Assembly (NCBI GenBank): GCA_029262115.1
Contig: JAJCZZ010000008.1
Coordinates: 52,247 to 116,246 of the forward strand
DNA length: 64,000 nt
DNA from: Gemmatimonadota bacterium
GTDB taxonomy: Bacteria > Gemmatimonadota > Gemmatimonadetes > Longimicrobiales > Gaopeijiaceae
Direction of reading: 5' to 3'
Positions 9,094 through 17,156 of this stretch are shown piece by piece. The position numbers and the translations under genes were made by a program. The notes beneath the pieces were generated by a model that was not told the DNA's origin, did no database searches, and was given only the letters and a program-made list of their open reading frames with translations. Every line of letters begins with the position of its first letter. The stretch's first letter is position 1.

Positions 9094-9133
9094 GGGGACC
9101 GTTCCCAGCCTCCGGGACGATTGCGGGCCAAGA

Positions 9134-9153
9134 ACTACTATGGTACTAGTAGT
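9134..9153. promoter_or_regulatory. Perfect 7-bp inverted repeat, likely operator
   Basis: ACTACTA-TGGTAC-TAGTAGT, with a partly self-complementary spacer, lies 38 bases before the DinB-like start and 41 bases after the previous stop. Its shape and AT-content against a GC-rich background suggest a dimeric repressor site over the promoter. A related CTATTA-N3-TAGTAG element occurs at 14480-14494. Confidence 0.5.
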
Positions 9154-9190
9154 CGGTGTCTTCGATTTCCGCGGATGGGGAGGGGGGACG

Positions 9191-9736
9191 ATGGGATCGA
9201 TCGATCGGCGGGCGTTCGTTGCGGCGGGCATGTCCACGGCCGTCCCGGTGCTTCGCACGGGCACCCGCGATTTCGCGGAGGACTTCGAGCTGTTCTGGAA
9301 CCGAACGTGGACGTACACCCTCGAGGTGGCCGACGCGATGCCGCCCGAGGAGTACGGCTTTCGGCCGGTTCCGGAGATCCGATCGTTCGGAGAACAGCTC
9401 GCGCACATCGCCCAGGGGCACTTCAACTGGGCCGGCACGATCGACGGCGCGCCGGTTCCGGACCCGCCCGACTTCACCACCTTGTCGGCGGTCGACGCGG
9501 TCGCCATCCGGTCGGTGCTCGACCGCTCGTTCGACGTCCTCTTGCGTGCGGTCCTCGCCCGGTCGGATGCGGAACTCGACCGACGAGTCCAGTGGGGCCG
9601 GCGCCTCGGCGTCCAGAAGTCGCATTCCTTGCGCGGTGTCGCGCTGACGGCGTGGCACCATACCGCGCACCATCGCGGTCAGTGCATCATCTATCTCCGG
9701 CTGAAAAGCATTGTGCCACCGGGATACGTCGACTGA
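9191..9736 (+). CDS. DinB-like protein with N-terminal Tat-like leader
   Basis: A 181-residue protein. A short leader with DRRAFVAAG precedes a DinB four-helix-bundle domain: FELFWNRTWTYTLEVADAM, then the helix FGEQLAHIAQGHFNW with a metal-ligand-type His, and near the C terminus the classic HHTAHHRGQCIIYLR, which supplies the last two His of the DinB metal triad. DinB/YfiT proteins include metal-dependent thiol transferases and many of unknown function. Start ATG at 9191 has a purine-rich AGGGGGG just upstream; earlier in-frame starts would cross the operator-like repeat. Confidence 0.82.
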   Translation: MGSIDRRAFVAAGMSTAVPVLRTGTRDFAEDFELFWNRTWTYTLEVADAMPPEEYGFRPVPEIRSFGEQLAHIAQGHFNWAGTIDGAPVPDPPDFTTLSAVDAVAIRSVLDRSFDVLLRAVLARSDAELDRRVQWGRRLGVQKSHSLRGVALTAWHHTAHHRGQCIIYLRLKSIVPPGYVD

Positions 9737-9757
9737 CGGACCGTCCCGGCCCTCCCT

Positions 9758-10219
9758 TCAGCCCTCCGGCGCGAAGTCCCTCAGGCGGCTCCGCAGCGAG
9801 TCAGCCAGCGTATTGTGGCCGATCACGAGGTTTCGGCAGCGCTGCTCCATGGTCCGCAGCGCCTCTGCCCGACCTTCCCAGGAAGCGACCGAGTCGTTGT
9901 ATCCCGCAAAGCGGTCGAGGTACTCGTCGTAGACCTCCTCGGGCACGCCGCCCTGCTCCGCTTCCTCGTAGCTCCGGACATCCACGCCGAGGGAGTCGAC
10001 GATCGAGTTGAAGCGCCGAAAGCGCATCTCCTCGTAGGCCAGCTCGTTCCGGCACGCGTCGGCCGAGACACGCGCATCGTAGACCTCGGCCCGGAGCGTG
10101 GTGATCTCGTCGATCAGCCGACGCTCCTCCCGGTAGGACCGGAGCGCCAGAACCGTGACCGCGGTGACGACCGCGAGCACGACCAGGACGGCCACCCGCG
10201 CGAGCGGAGAGCCGGGCAA
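9758..10219 (-). CDS. Membrane-anchored coiled-coil protein, unknown function
   Basis: A 153-residue protein with one N-terminal transmembrane segment (residues 7-26, ARVAVLVVLAVVTAVTVLAL). A charged, heptad-like helical region follows (RSYREERRLIDEITTLRAEV onward), then two further helical stretches and two cysteines. It looks like a periplasmic coiled-coil protein tethered to the inner membrane. No family recognised. It is 13 bases downstream of the multicopper oxidase on the same strand, so probably co-transcribed. Confidence 0.6.
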   Translation of the reverse strand: MPGSPLARVAVLVVLAVVTAVTVLALRSYREERRLIDEITTLRAEVYDARVSADACRNELAYEEMRFRRFNSIVDSLGVDVRSYEEAEQGGVPEEVYDEYLDRFAGYNDSVASWEGRAEALRTMEQRCRNLVIGHNTLADSLRSRLRDFAPEG

Positions 10220-10232
10220 TGACGCGATGCGG

Positions 10233-12092
10233 CTACTCCTCCACCACGAAGCTGAACATCATGCCCGAGTGCAGGTGCTCGGCGATGTGGCAGTGCGCCA
10301 TCCAGGTGCCCGGATTCGACATGTCGACGAGGATGTCCATGGTGGAGCCGACGGGCACGATGGCGGTGTCTTTCCAGACGAGGTTGGGGTTCTCCACCCC
10401 GTCCATCGCCACGACGAGGAAGCGCTGTCCGTGAACGTGGAACGGATGGCTCATCGGGTGGAACGACCGGGGCGTGTTGAACACGCGGATCTTGACCACG
10501 TCTCCGACCCGGAACCTCCAGTCGATATCGCCGTTTTCCTTCCCCGTGGCGACGTCACGAAGGATCCACTCCACCTGCTCGCCCGTCGACAGCCAATTCA
10601 TCATCGGCATGGCGTCGTTCCACTCCATGGGCGGCACGTACAGCGTGTCCATCTCCATGGATTGGATGATCGGTACGGGCAGATCCTGGATGCGTACCGT
10701 CGTCACCAACTCCTTGTCGGGCGCCCGGTCGAAGTACGGCCGGAAGGCGTCGATGTCCTCCACGACAGCGGCGTGCGTACGGAGGGTGGCAAACGCCCCC
10801 ACCAGATCGTTGGCCACGGGCTCGTCGGCCACGGATACCAAGGCCAGCGTATCGACCTGCGGATAGAATTCGCCGCGCACGTGGTTCACTGCCTGAATCG
10901 TATTGGCGATGGCGATGGTGCCGGCTTCCGCGAAGCGGACGTCCACCACATATCGTTCGGCCGGAGCGATGACTACGCTCTCGACCCACTGCTCCCGTTC
11001 GTACCGGCCCACGTCGGAGGCCACCACCTTCACGCGCGCCCCTCCGAACGTCACGTTGAAGGTCCGCGTGTTTGCCACGTTGGTCAGGTAGAACCGGACG
11101 ACCTCACCGCGCTGGGCGCTGAGCCGGTAGTCGGTGGCGCCGTTGACCATCAGGACGTTCCCGAAGCGCCCCATGAGCGCATGGGTCGGCGCGCTATCTC
11201 CATAGGGAAGAAGCCCCTGGGCGTCGAACAGCATGTCGTCGAGGACGAAGACCTCCTCGCGGTTCGCGGGCCCGTAGTAGTCGGGCTCCGGCGACGTGAC
11301 CAGGAGATTGCCAAAGAGCCCCAGATCCTGCTGGACGTCCTCACGCATGTGGGGATGGTACCAGAACATACCCGCGTCGGGCACGTGGACCTCGTAGGTG
11401 AAGCTCTCGCCGCGCTCAATCGGGTCCTGCGTCACGCCGGGCACCCCGTCGAACGCGTTCTCCAAGCGGATACCGTGCCAGTGGATGGTGGTCGGCATCT
11501 GGATCTCGTTGGTGACACGGATAACCAGCGTCGACCCCTGAGGCCCCTGGATGAGCGGCCCCGGATACTGACCGTTGTAGCCGAACATGATGGTCTCGTG
11601 CCCCGCGATTGTGCGGCGGACCATACTCACCGAAATGTCGAGGGTGTCGCCGTCGGTGAGCGCCACGACCTCGGAAGGGCGCGCCTCCGGCACCATGGCC
11701 GGGTCCATCCCCTGGCCGGGAAGGAAGGGCCCCACGACCGGGACGATCCCCTCCAGTCCGGGGAGCATCGGCATGCTCATATCCATCGGCGGCATGCGCC
11801 AACCGCCTTCCATGGTCATGTCCGCGCCGTGCATGGAGTGATCCATCTGGGCCGCGGCTGGTGCGGTCAGGGCACAGAGTAAGACGATGGCGACTAAGGT
11901 GGGGCCGACCGGAGAGGGTGAGGTGCGGGTGGTGCGGTCGGTGGACGTGACCGGTGCGGTGGACGCGGTGCGTGCGGTGGACGTGGCACCCGCCGTGGAC
12001 GTGACGGGTGCGACCGAGGGAGCTGAGGCGATTGAAATGGGCCGTGCGTCCGCGTTGGAGGGGCTCATCATGGACGCTCGTTCAGTTCGCAT
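10233..12092 (-). CDS. Multicopper oxidase (laccase / copper-oxidase type)
   Basis: A 619-residue three-cupredoxin oxidase. All four copper-binding segments are present: H204-W-H206-G, HPHMRED about 45 residues later, HPMSHPFHVHGQ, and near the C terminus HCHIAEHLHSGM with the type-1 Cys601 and the axial Met. It couples oxidation of phenols or metal ions to reduction of oxygen outside the cytoplasm. A signal-like hydrophobic segment lies at about residues 66-82 (VAIVLLCALTAPAAAQ), followed by a Met/His-rich stretch that may bind copper. Residues 1-65 are an odd Ala/Thr/Ser/Pro-rich extension of degenerate repeats, so the true start may be internal (for example ATG at 12071). It overlaps the upstream gene by eleven bases. 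Confidence 0.93.
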   Translation of the reverse strand: MRTERASMMSPSNADARPISIASAPSVAPVTSTAGATSTARTASTAPVTSTDRTTRTSPSPVGPTLVAIVLLCALTAPAAAQMDHSMHGADMTMEGGWRMPPMDMSMPMLPGLEGIVPVVGPFLPGQGMDPAMVPEARPSEVVALTDGDTLDISVSMVRRTIAGHETIMFGYNGQYPGPLIQGPQGSTLVIRVTNEIQMPTTIHWHGIRLENAFDGVPGVTQDPIERGESFTYEVHVPDAGMFWYHPHMREDVQQDLGLFGNLLVTSPEPDYYGPANREEVFVLDDMLFDAQGLLPYGDSAPTHALMGRFGNVLMVNGATDYRLSAQRGEVVRFYLTNVANTRTFNVTFGGARVKVVASDVGRYEREQWVESVVIAPAERYVVDVRFAEAGTIAIANTIQAVNHVRGEFYPQVDTLALVSVADEPVANDLVGAFATLRTHAAVVEDIDAFRPYFDRAPDKELVTTVRIQDLPVPIIQSMEMDTLYVPPMEWNDAMPMMNWLSTGEQVEWILRDVATGKENGDIDWRFRVGDVVKIRVFNTPRSFHPMSHPFHVHGQRFLVVAMDGVENPNLVWKDTAIVPVGSTMDILVDMSNPGTWMAHCHIAEHLHSGMMFSFVVEE

Positions 12093-12660
12093 AGCCGTAC
12101 GCCGCGCACTTCTCTTCCTGCAGGGGCCCGTGGCCGATCATCGTGTGCATCTTACCACTCCGTGACATCCCCCGGAACGCGATGGGGCCGGACCACATCG
12201 TGGCGGACGGATCGTCGTCCTCCTCGAGCGTGATCACCACCAGGAACTTGTTCCAGGCCACAGTCCCCGACGCCGTGAAGTTCTCGTCGAGCACGCCGAG
12301 TCGAACGATCTCGTCCACCTGCGAGGTGGTGGCCCATGCCACGTACCGGCCACGCACAGGCGCCTTGAGGCCCGTAAAGGAGACGTGGAGGTCGTACCGG
12401 TAGCTACCATCCGCCGCGACCGACACACCGAAGGGGGCGGGGGCGAAGGTCACGTCGGCCGTGCCACGGGTGTACCCCGTGCCGGGCACGTTCTTTGTGG
12501 TGACCAGTTGGATGGCGTAGTAGATCGGTGGGTCCGCGTCGACTCCGCAAACGGTAGGGGCAGACCTCGTGGCGCCGGTGTGTGCCTCGGCCCTAGGCGT
12601 GTCCGCAATGGGGCCGACGGCCAAGACGGCCACAAAGGTGGCGGACGCGATGAGCTTCAT
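12082..12660 (-). CDS. Secreted protein of unknown function paired with the multicopper oxidase
   Basis: A 192-residue protein with a clear signal peptide (about residues 1-27, cleavage after AEA) and a beta-rich body containing two cysteines (near residue 38 and near the C-terminal EEKCAAYGYAN). The conserved-looking tail SGKMHTMIGHGPLQEEKC includes two His and Met residues that could bind metal. I do not recognise the family. It overlaps the oxidase gene by eleven bases, which points to a joint role, possibly copper delivery or substrate presentation. Confidence 0.7.
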   Translation of the reverse strand: MKLIASATFVAVLAVGPIADTPRAEAHTGATRSAPTVCGVDADPPIYYAIQLVTTKNVPGTGYTRGTADVTFAPAPFGVSVAADGSYRYDLHVSFTGLKAPVRGRYVAWATTSQVDEIVRLGVLDENFTASGTVAWNKFLVVITLEEDDDPSATMWSGPIAFRGMSRSGKMHTMIGHGPLQEEKCAAYGYAN

Positions 12661-12770
12661 GGGCTGACGGTAGGGAGGGCCTCAGGCGGCGGCAAGCAGA
12701 TGGTCGGCGCGGTCATGGACATACTCGAAGGACGGCCGCGGGGTCCCGACGACCTGTCTCGCTGGCCGGC

Positions 12771-14441
12771 TCAGGACCCCAGCAAGTCGCGCCCGTCTAC
12801 AGTGGGCGGAACCGGCAAGCTGGCCAAGCCGGCCAGCGTCGGGGCCACGTCCACCGTGACCGCCGGCCCCCGGGCTCCCGCCAATACGCCCGGTCCCAGC
12901 AGTAGGAAGGGGACGAGCACGTCGTGGTCGTAGGGCGACCCGTGGATGGCGGTGGCGTAGTCCATCATCGCGTTCTCGGTCATGCGCACGGCACCGATGC
13001 CGAGATCCATCGGCGCGGTCCGGCGGGTCCGGTCGTAAACGGGGAAGTCGACACGGCGATCCGAGTGGAACGACCGCCGGTACGCCTCCAGATACGGATC
13101 GTCCGACGTTGCCACGGGGGCGCCGTTCGTCGGGCCCTGCGCCCCGTCGCCACCCAACTCGACCACCGAGTAGACCCGGGCGACCCATGGCTGTGCCTCC
13201 AGGTGGTCCCGGGCGATCGCGAAGCGGTCCTCGACGGTCCCGTCAGCCGGTAGCGCGGCCGCGATCCGCTCGTACGCTGCGGCCACCGAGTCGGGAGACA
13301 CCAGAACGGCCGTGCTGTCGCCGTCGGCCACCCGCTGCATGGGGGGCGTGGCCACGCCGTGGTCGGCTGAGACCGCCATGGCCCACGCGTCCGGTCCTAC
13401 CGAGCGATCGAGAAAGTCCATGAAGGCCCCGAGTTCGTCATCCAGACGGAGCAGGGCGTCGAGTTGTTCCTGGCTCCACGGCCCGAATCGGTGACCAGCC
13501 TCGTCGAGGCTGGAGAGGTTGATCGTGAGAACGTCCACGGGGCCGCGGGTGCCGAGTTGCAGAGCGCCTACGGCGGAGCGCGCGAGGCCCAGCGCCGACC
13601 GGTCGATGCCGGGTGTGGTTTCGAACCAGGCGGGAAGGGCGGCGGGGTCCGAGCGGTCGGCTTCGGGGGTCTCGTCCGCGAAGTCGTGGGGGAAGACCGC
13701 CCGGCCCCCCCGTGCTTCCCACGCGTTGTCGTCGGAGACCGCCCGATCCTGGACCCCCGGCGGTACTGTCGAGCGCCAAGTGCCCTCCGCCATCATCGTG
13801 CGCAACGCGTCGTCGTTGAACGTACGCACCCAGTCGGGGAGGGCGGCCACGTACCGGTCGGATGTGACGTAGCCGCCGTGGTCCGCGCTGAACCAGTACG
13901 AATGGCCGCCTTGGTGGGCTGCCATCGCATTGGCAGAGTGAGCCCCCTGGCCGATGGATACGGAGATGGCGGAGGGGTCGGCTGCCCTGGCCCAGTCACC
14001 GATGGCCGGCACGAGGCGCTGCGCTGACGAGAAGGCCGGAGCCTCCGGATCGCCGACCAGAGAGGCTGTTGTGTCCAAGACTCCGGGGCCGTAACGCCAC
14101 CCGTCACCGGTCCGGAGCCACAGACCGTTGTCGACGATGCCGTGGGCCGATGGGTACGAGCCGGTGGCCAGAGTGGCATGGCCAGGGCTCGAGTTGGTCA
14201 CCGCGTGACCCGCTCGCGTGGGAGTGAACCGGGCCCCTCGGCGGAGCATCCGGCCAAGGCCACCGTCGAGGAGGTCGGCGTGGGCCTCGAGGAGGTCAGC
14301 TCGGAGCTGGTCGACGACGACCAGCACGAGAAGGTCCGGAGGCTCGGGCTCGGTCGCCTCCGGCGCGCATGCGACCAGAGCGCAGACGGGGGCCAGGACA
14401 ATAGGAAGGGCGAAGCGGAGACGCGGGCGGATCGCAGACAC
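12771..14441 (-). CDS. Lipoprotein alkaline-phosphatase-superfamily phosphodiesterase (type I PDE/NPP-like)
   Basis: A 556-residue enzyme. The leader ends with lipobox LVAC and is followed by the metal-binding LVLVVVDQLRADLL. The nucleophile segment RAGHAVTNSSPGHATLATG, then GIVDNGLW, matches nucleotide pyrophosphatase/phosphodiesterases and PafA-like phosphatases. LDEAGHRFGP and SADHGV supply the remaining metal ligands. It should hydrolyse phosphate esters at the cell surface. I chose GTG at 14441 because it directly precedes the signal peptide; an upstream ATG at 14633 would force translation through a duplicated non-coding-looking repeat. No good ribosome-binding site is visible at 14441. 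Confidence 0.85.
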   Translation of the reverse strand: MSAIRPRLRFALPIVLAPVCALVACAPEATEPEPPDLLVLVVVDQLRADLLEAHADLLDGGLGRMLRRGARFTPTRAGHAVTNSSPGHATLATGSYPSAHGIVDNGLWLRTGDGWRYGPGVLDTTASLVGDPEAPAFSSAQRLVPAIGDWARAADPSAISVSIGQGAHSANAMAAHQGGHSYWFSADHGGYVTSDRYVAALPDWVRTFNDDALRTMMAEGTWRSTVPPGVQDRAVSDDNAWEARGGRAVFPHDFADETPEADRSDPAALPAWFETTPGIDRSALGLARSAVGALQLGTRGPVDVLTINLSSLDEAGHRFGPWSQEQLDALLRLDDELGAFMDFLDRSVGPDAWAMAVSADHGVATPPMQRVADGDSTAVLVSPDSVAAAYERIAAALPADGTVEDRFAIARDHLEAQPWVARVYSVVELGGDGAQGPTNGAPVATSDDPYLEAYRRSFHSDRRVDFPVYDRTRRTAPMDLGIGAVRMTENAMMDYATAIHGSPYDHDVLVPFLLLGPGVLAGARGPAVTVDVAPTLAGLASLPVPPTVDGRDLLGS

Positions 14442-14473
14442 GGCGGGGGGTGGTTCGAGGCGACGGTGGGCGA

Positions 14474-14495
14474 ATATAACTATTAATCTAGTAGG
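14474..14495 (-). promoter_or_regulatory. AT-rich promoter/operator region of the phosphodiesterase gene
   Basis: An isolated AT-rich patch 33-54 bases upstream of the GTG contains a TATATT-like -10 on the minus strand and the imperfect inverted repeat CTATTA-N3-TAGTAG (14480-14494). The TAGTAG half-site is shared with the operator-like repeat at 9134-9153. Confidence 0.4.
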
Positions 14496-14582
14496 TCGGG
14501 TTGCGCTCGGCACGCTTTGGCCACGATACGTTTCGGTCGATGGATCCCGGGTCTGTACCGGTTTGGTCGCAGCCGGCGACAG

Positions 14583-14687
14583 CATCCCCGACTTCATCCG
14601 GCCAGCTCGGAAATAGTGTCGGTTCGGCAGCACTCGTCCGCCACATCCGCGACTTCATCCGGCCAGCCCAGAAATAGTGCCGGTTCG
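14583..14687. repeat. Two copies of a 44-bp direct repeat
   Basis: Copies at 14583-14626 and 14644-14687 match at 40 of 44 positions and are offset by 61 bases. They share the core GACTTCATCCGGCCAGC followed by GAAATAGTG. They lie in the 430-base stretch between the phosphodiesterase start (14441) and the LVIVD gene stop (14872), which otherwise holds a promoter patch, a second short repeat and a terminator but no credible gene. Read on the minus strand each copy could encode an RHYF-AGRMKS peptide, but I regard that as accidental. Confidence 0.8.
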
Positions 14688-14729
14688 ATGGCAGTGGAAG
14701 GCCTGGGAGGGCCACCCGCGGTCGCCAAG

Positions 14730-14767
14730 CCTTTCAATTGGCCGAGGCCGTACCTTTCGATTGGCCG
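14730..14767. repeat. 15-bp direct repeat (CCTTTCRATTGGCCG) in tandem
   Basis: Copies at 14730-14744 and 14753-14767 differ at one position and are offset by 23 bases, about two helical turns, a spacing typical of paired protein-binding sites. They lie between the terminator of the LVIVD gene and the 44-bp repeats. Confidence 0.6.
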
Positions 14768-14776
14768 TAGGCAAAA

Positions 14777-14813
14777 AGAAGGCCCCGCCCGGTTCTCCCG
14801 GACGGGGCCTTCT
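14777..14813 (-). terminator. Rho-independent terminator of the LVIVD-repeat gene
   Basis: An 11-bp perfect stem (AGAAGGCCCCG at 14777-14787 with CGGGGCCTTCT at 14803-14813) has an inner CCGG/CCGG pairing. Read on the minus strand the stem is followed by TTTTT, the classic intrinsic form. It lies 59 bases after the LVIVD gene stop. Confidence 0.88.
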
Positions 14814-14871
14814 CACTCACTCCACCAACGCTGACCGACCGCCGGAGCATCACGCGCTCCGACCACTCGCC

Positions 14872-16215
14872 TTAGCTGATCGGCCTCCGCGCCGGCGCGT
14901 CCCAGTCCTGCGCGGACGAGATGTTCGGCAGGCCCCACTGCTCGCCGTTCCAGCCCTGGAAGCCTTCCATCTTGAAGGTCCACAGGCCGGTCGACATGTC
15001 GCTGATGACGATCAGGCCGTCGGCGTTGCGGACGTCGATGCCGAACGCACCGTTGAACTGCGAGTAGCGGTCCGTGTTGGCGGGCCCGAGGTACGTGTCG
15101 TAGTAGCCGACCGTGACCGGGTTCGCGGGATCCTGGAGGTTGAAGACCTGAAGCCCGTCGAGGTAGCCCGAGGCGAACACGTACGGCCAGCGGACCTCGT
15201 GGTTGTGAACGAGGTGCTGCCAGTCGGCGGTGAAGGCCGAGATCGGGTTCCGGATGTTGGTGACGTCGCCGTCCAGCGCGGGCTGCATGTCGAAGACGCG
15301 GATCGGGGCGTACTGGTACTCGGTCTCGGCAATGACGTACCGGCCGGTCGGGTCCGGGGTGAAGGTGTGCCCGTACGACACGCCGCTCACGCCCGTCAGC
15401 GTCACGCGGAGCTGAGGGTTCTGAAGGCTGGAGACGTCGTAGACGTAGTATCCCCCGGTGCCACCGCCGTAGAACCGATCCTCACCCGTGTCCGGGTGGT
15501 AGCCGACATAGAAGTCGTGGTATCCACGACCGCCGCCGGAGCCCAGCGCGGTTTCCGGCACGGGCACCATGCCCACGCGGGCGTTGGCAAGATCGCCATC
15601 GACGACGCGGCCGAGGTCATAGATCAGCGCGCCCGGCGCGTTGGCCGTGGTAAAGAGATAGACCCGGCCGTTCGAGTGCTTGTAGATGAAGATGTTGTGG
15701 AAGCCACCCGGCATCTCCGGCTCCCGGATCCGAGCGACCTCGCGTACCGTGGACGCATCCGGCAGCCCGGTGACGTCGAGGACAACCGCCCCGAGATCCG
15801 GATCCGGTCCGCCTTGTCCGAACTGGAGGGACTGGACCAGATAGTACCGGTCGTTCCACTTGAAGTGCTTGACGTCCATCCCGCCGGTGCGCTGGTGGAG
15901 GTCTTGATTCTCGATCCTCCACTGATAGAGAAGCTCCGGCTTGTCCGGGTTCTCGATGGAGATGATGTCGGTGCCCTTGGGTCCCTCCGTCCCATACACC
16001 ATCCGCGCGACGTATGCGTACGGGCGGTGCATCTCCTGCTCCACGTCCATGTCCGCCACCGACAGCCGGGGGCCGAGGGGCAGGTGGCCGAGCACCTCCA
16101 TGTTGTCGCTCCCACGCTTGAGAGCGGACCATGGGGCGTTCTGGGCGGAGAGCGGCGCGGCGGCGGCCGCTAAGGAGCCCGCCACCAGGGCGGTCAGTAC
16201 ACGCTTCGAGAGCAT
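14872..16215 (-). CDS. Exported LVIVD-repeat beta-propeller protein
   Basis: A 447-residue protein with a signal peptide (about residues 1-25, ending PLSAQ). The rest is a beta-propeller built from LVIVD-like units, visible as recurring 'name + value' blades: GTDIISIENPDKPELLYQW, GAVVLDVTGLPDAS, GGYYVYDVSSLQNPQL, LDGLQVFNLQDPANPV and LIVISDMSTGLWTF. Such proteins are exported and probably scaffold or bind ligands; no enzymatic residues can be assigned. The start at 16215 is chosen because a GAGG lies five bases upstream; ATG 16218 or GTG 16221 are possible. It is followed by a strong terminator. Confidence 0.85.
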   Translation of the reverse strand: MLSKRVLTALVAGSLAAAAAPLSAQNAPWSALKRGSDNMEVLGHLPLGPRLSVADMDVEQEMHRPYAYVARMVYGTEGPKGTDIISIENPDKPELLYQWRIENQDLHQRTGGMDVKHFKWNDRYYLVQSLQFGQGGPDPDLGAVVLDVTGLPDASTVREVARIREPEMPGGFHNIFIYKHSNGRVYLFTTANAPGALIYDLGRVVDGDLANARVGMVPVPETALGSGGGRGYHDFYVGYHPDTGEDRFYGGGTGGYYVYDVSSLQNPQLRVTLTGVSGVSYGHTFTPDPTGRYVIAETEYQYAPIRVFDMQPALDGDVTNIRNPISAFTADWQHLVHNHEVRWPYVFASGYLDGLQVFNLQDPANPVTVGYYDTYLGPANTDRYSQFNGAFGIDVRNADGLIVISDMSTGLWTFKMEGFQGWNGEQWGLPNISSAQDWDAPARRPIS

Positions 16216-16406
16216 CATCACCTCATCATCGTTCCAGGGTCGTGAACCAGCCGGCAAAGTGCGGCGGGGAGGGGGCAGGCGGCAAGTGACGGCGTTCTGG
16301 ATTCGGGGTATCTTACGGCTGTCTGGGGACGCCGCGCTCGGCGCGCTCACGACCGTCCGGCGCCGCGCGGGCGCCGGATGGCTGAAGGACTGGTCGAAGG
16401 GAGGAC

Positions 16407-17156
16407 ATGTCCATTCCGGTCGGCCCGGGTCAGGAAGTTGGTTCTCCGGCGGCCCCGCCCATCATCGAGGCGCGGGGGCTGACCAAGACGTACGGCGCGG
16501 GTGATGTGGAGGTGCACGCCCTCCGCCACGTCGACTTTACCCTGGCTGCCGGGGAGTTCGTTGTGATCCTCGGGCCGTCCGGTAGCGGGAAGTCGACACT
16601 GCTGAACATCCTCGGCGGCCTGGACGTGCCGACGGCCGGCTCGCTTCGCTTCCGTGACCTCGACCTGACTGGCATGGACGGGGACGAGCTCACGAACTAC
16701 CGGCGGCGGCATGTCGGTTTCGTGTTCCAGTTCTACAACCTCATTCCGAGTCTGACGGCCCGTGAGAACGTGGCCCTGGTCACGGATATCGCTACCGACC
16801 CGATGTCGGCGTCGGAGGCTCTTGAGTTGGTCGGTCTGGAGGCCCGGCTCGATCACTTCCCGTCCCAACTTTCGGGCGGCGAGCAACAGCGGGTGGCGAT
16901 TGCGCGGGCCGTCGCCAAGCAGCCGGATATCCTGCTCTGTGACGAACCCACTGGCGCGCTCGATGTGGAGACAGGCCGCCTCGTTCTGGAGGTGCTCGAT
17001 CAGGTCAACCGGGCCACAGGCGCCACCACGGCTGTGATCACCCACAACGTGGCCATCGGGCTGCTTGGCGATCGGGTGGTGCACATGAGCAGTGGCGAGA
17101 TCGTGGAGACGACGGTCAATGCCGAGCGTGCTTCCGCTGCAGAGGTGCATTGGTGA
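16407..17156 (+). CDS. ABC transporter ATP-binding protein (LolD/MacB/DevA type)
   Basis: A 249-residue ATPase with Walker [10 protein letters not shown] (residues 56-64), the Q-loop [10 protein letters not shown], signature LSGGEQ (155-160), Walker B ILLCDE (175-180) and the switch His in VITHN. The sequence is closest in style to ATPases of MacB/LolCDE/DevBCA exporters. It overlaps the permease start by one base and is followed by an adaptor, giving a complete three-gene inner-membrane plus periplasmic export system. Confidence 0.95.
   Translation: MSIPVGPGQEVGSPAAPPIIEARGLTKTYGAGDVEVHALRHVDFTLAAGEFVVILGPSGSGKSTLLNILGGLDVPTAGSLRFRDLDLTGMDGDELTNYRRRHVGFVFQFYNLIPSLTARENVALVTDIATDPMSASEALELVGLEARLDHFPSQLSGGEQQRVAIARAVAKQPDILLCDEPTGALDVETGRLVLEVLDQVNRATGATTAVITHNVAIGLLGDRVVHMSSGEIVETTVNAERASAAEVHW

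Noticed and set aside
10155..11882. Long open frame on the plus strand, antisense to the multicopper oxidase
   Set aside because: It is the GC-rich mirror of a gene with all copper motifs; the product is His/Arg-rich with no fold.
14442..14633. N-terminal extension of the phosphodiesterase to the ATG at 14633
   Set aside because: It would translate the 44-bp repeat and an AT-rich promoter patch; the signal peptide begins at the later GTG.
14677..16173. Long plus-strand frame opposite the LVIVD-repeat gene
   Set aside because: Mirror frame of a clear signal-peptide propeller gene, and it crosses the terminator and repeats.
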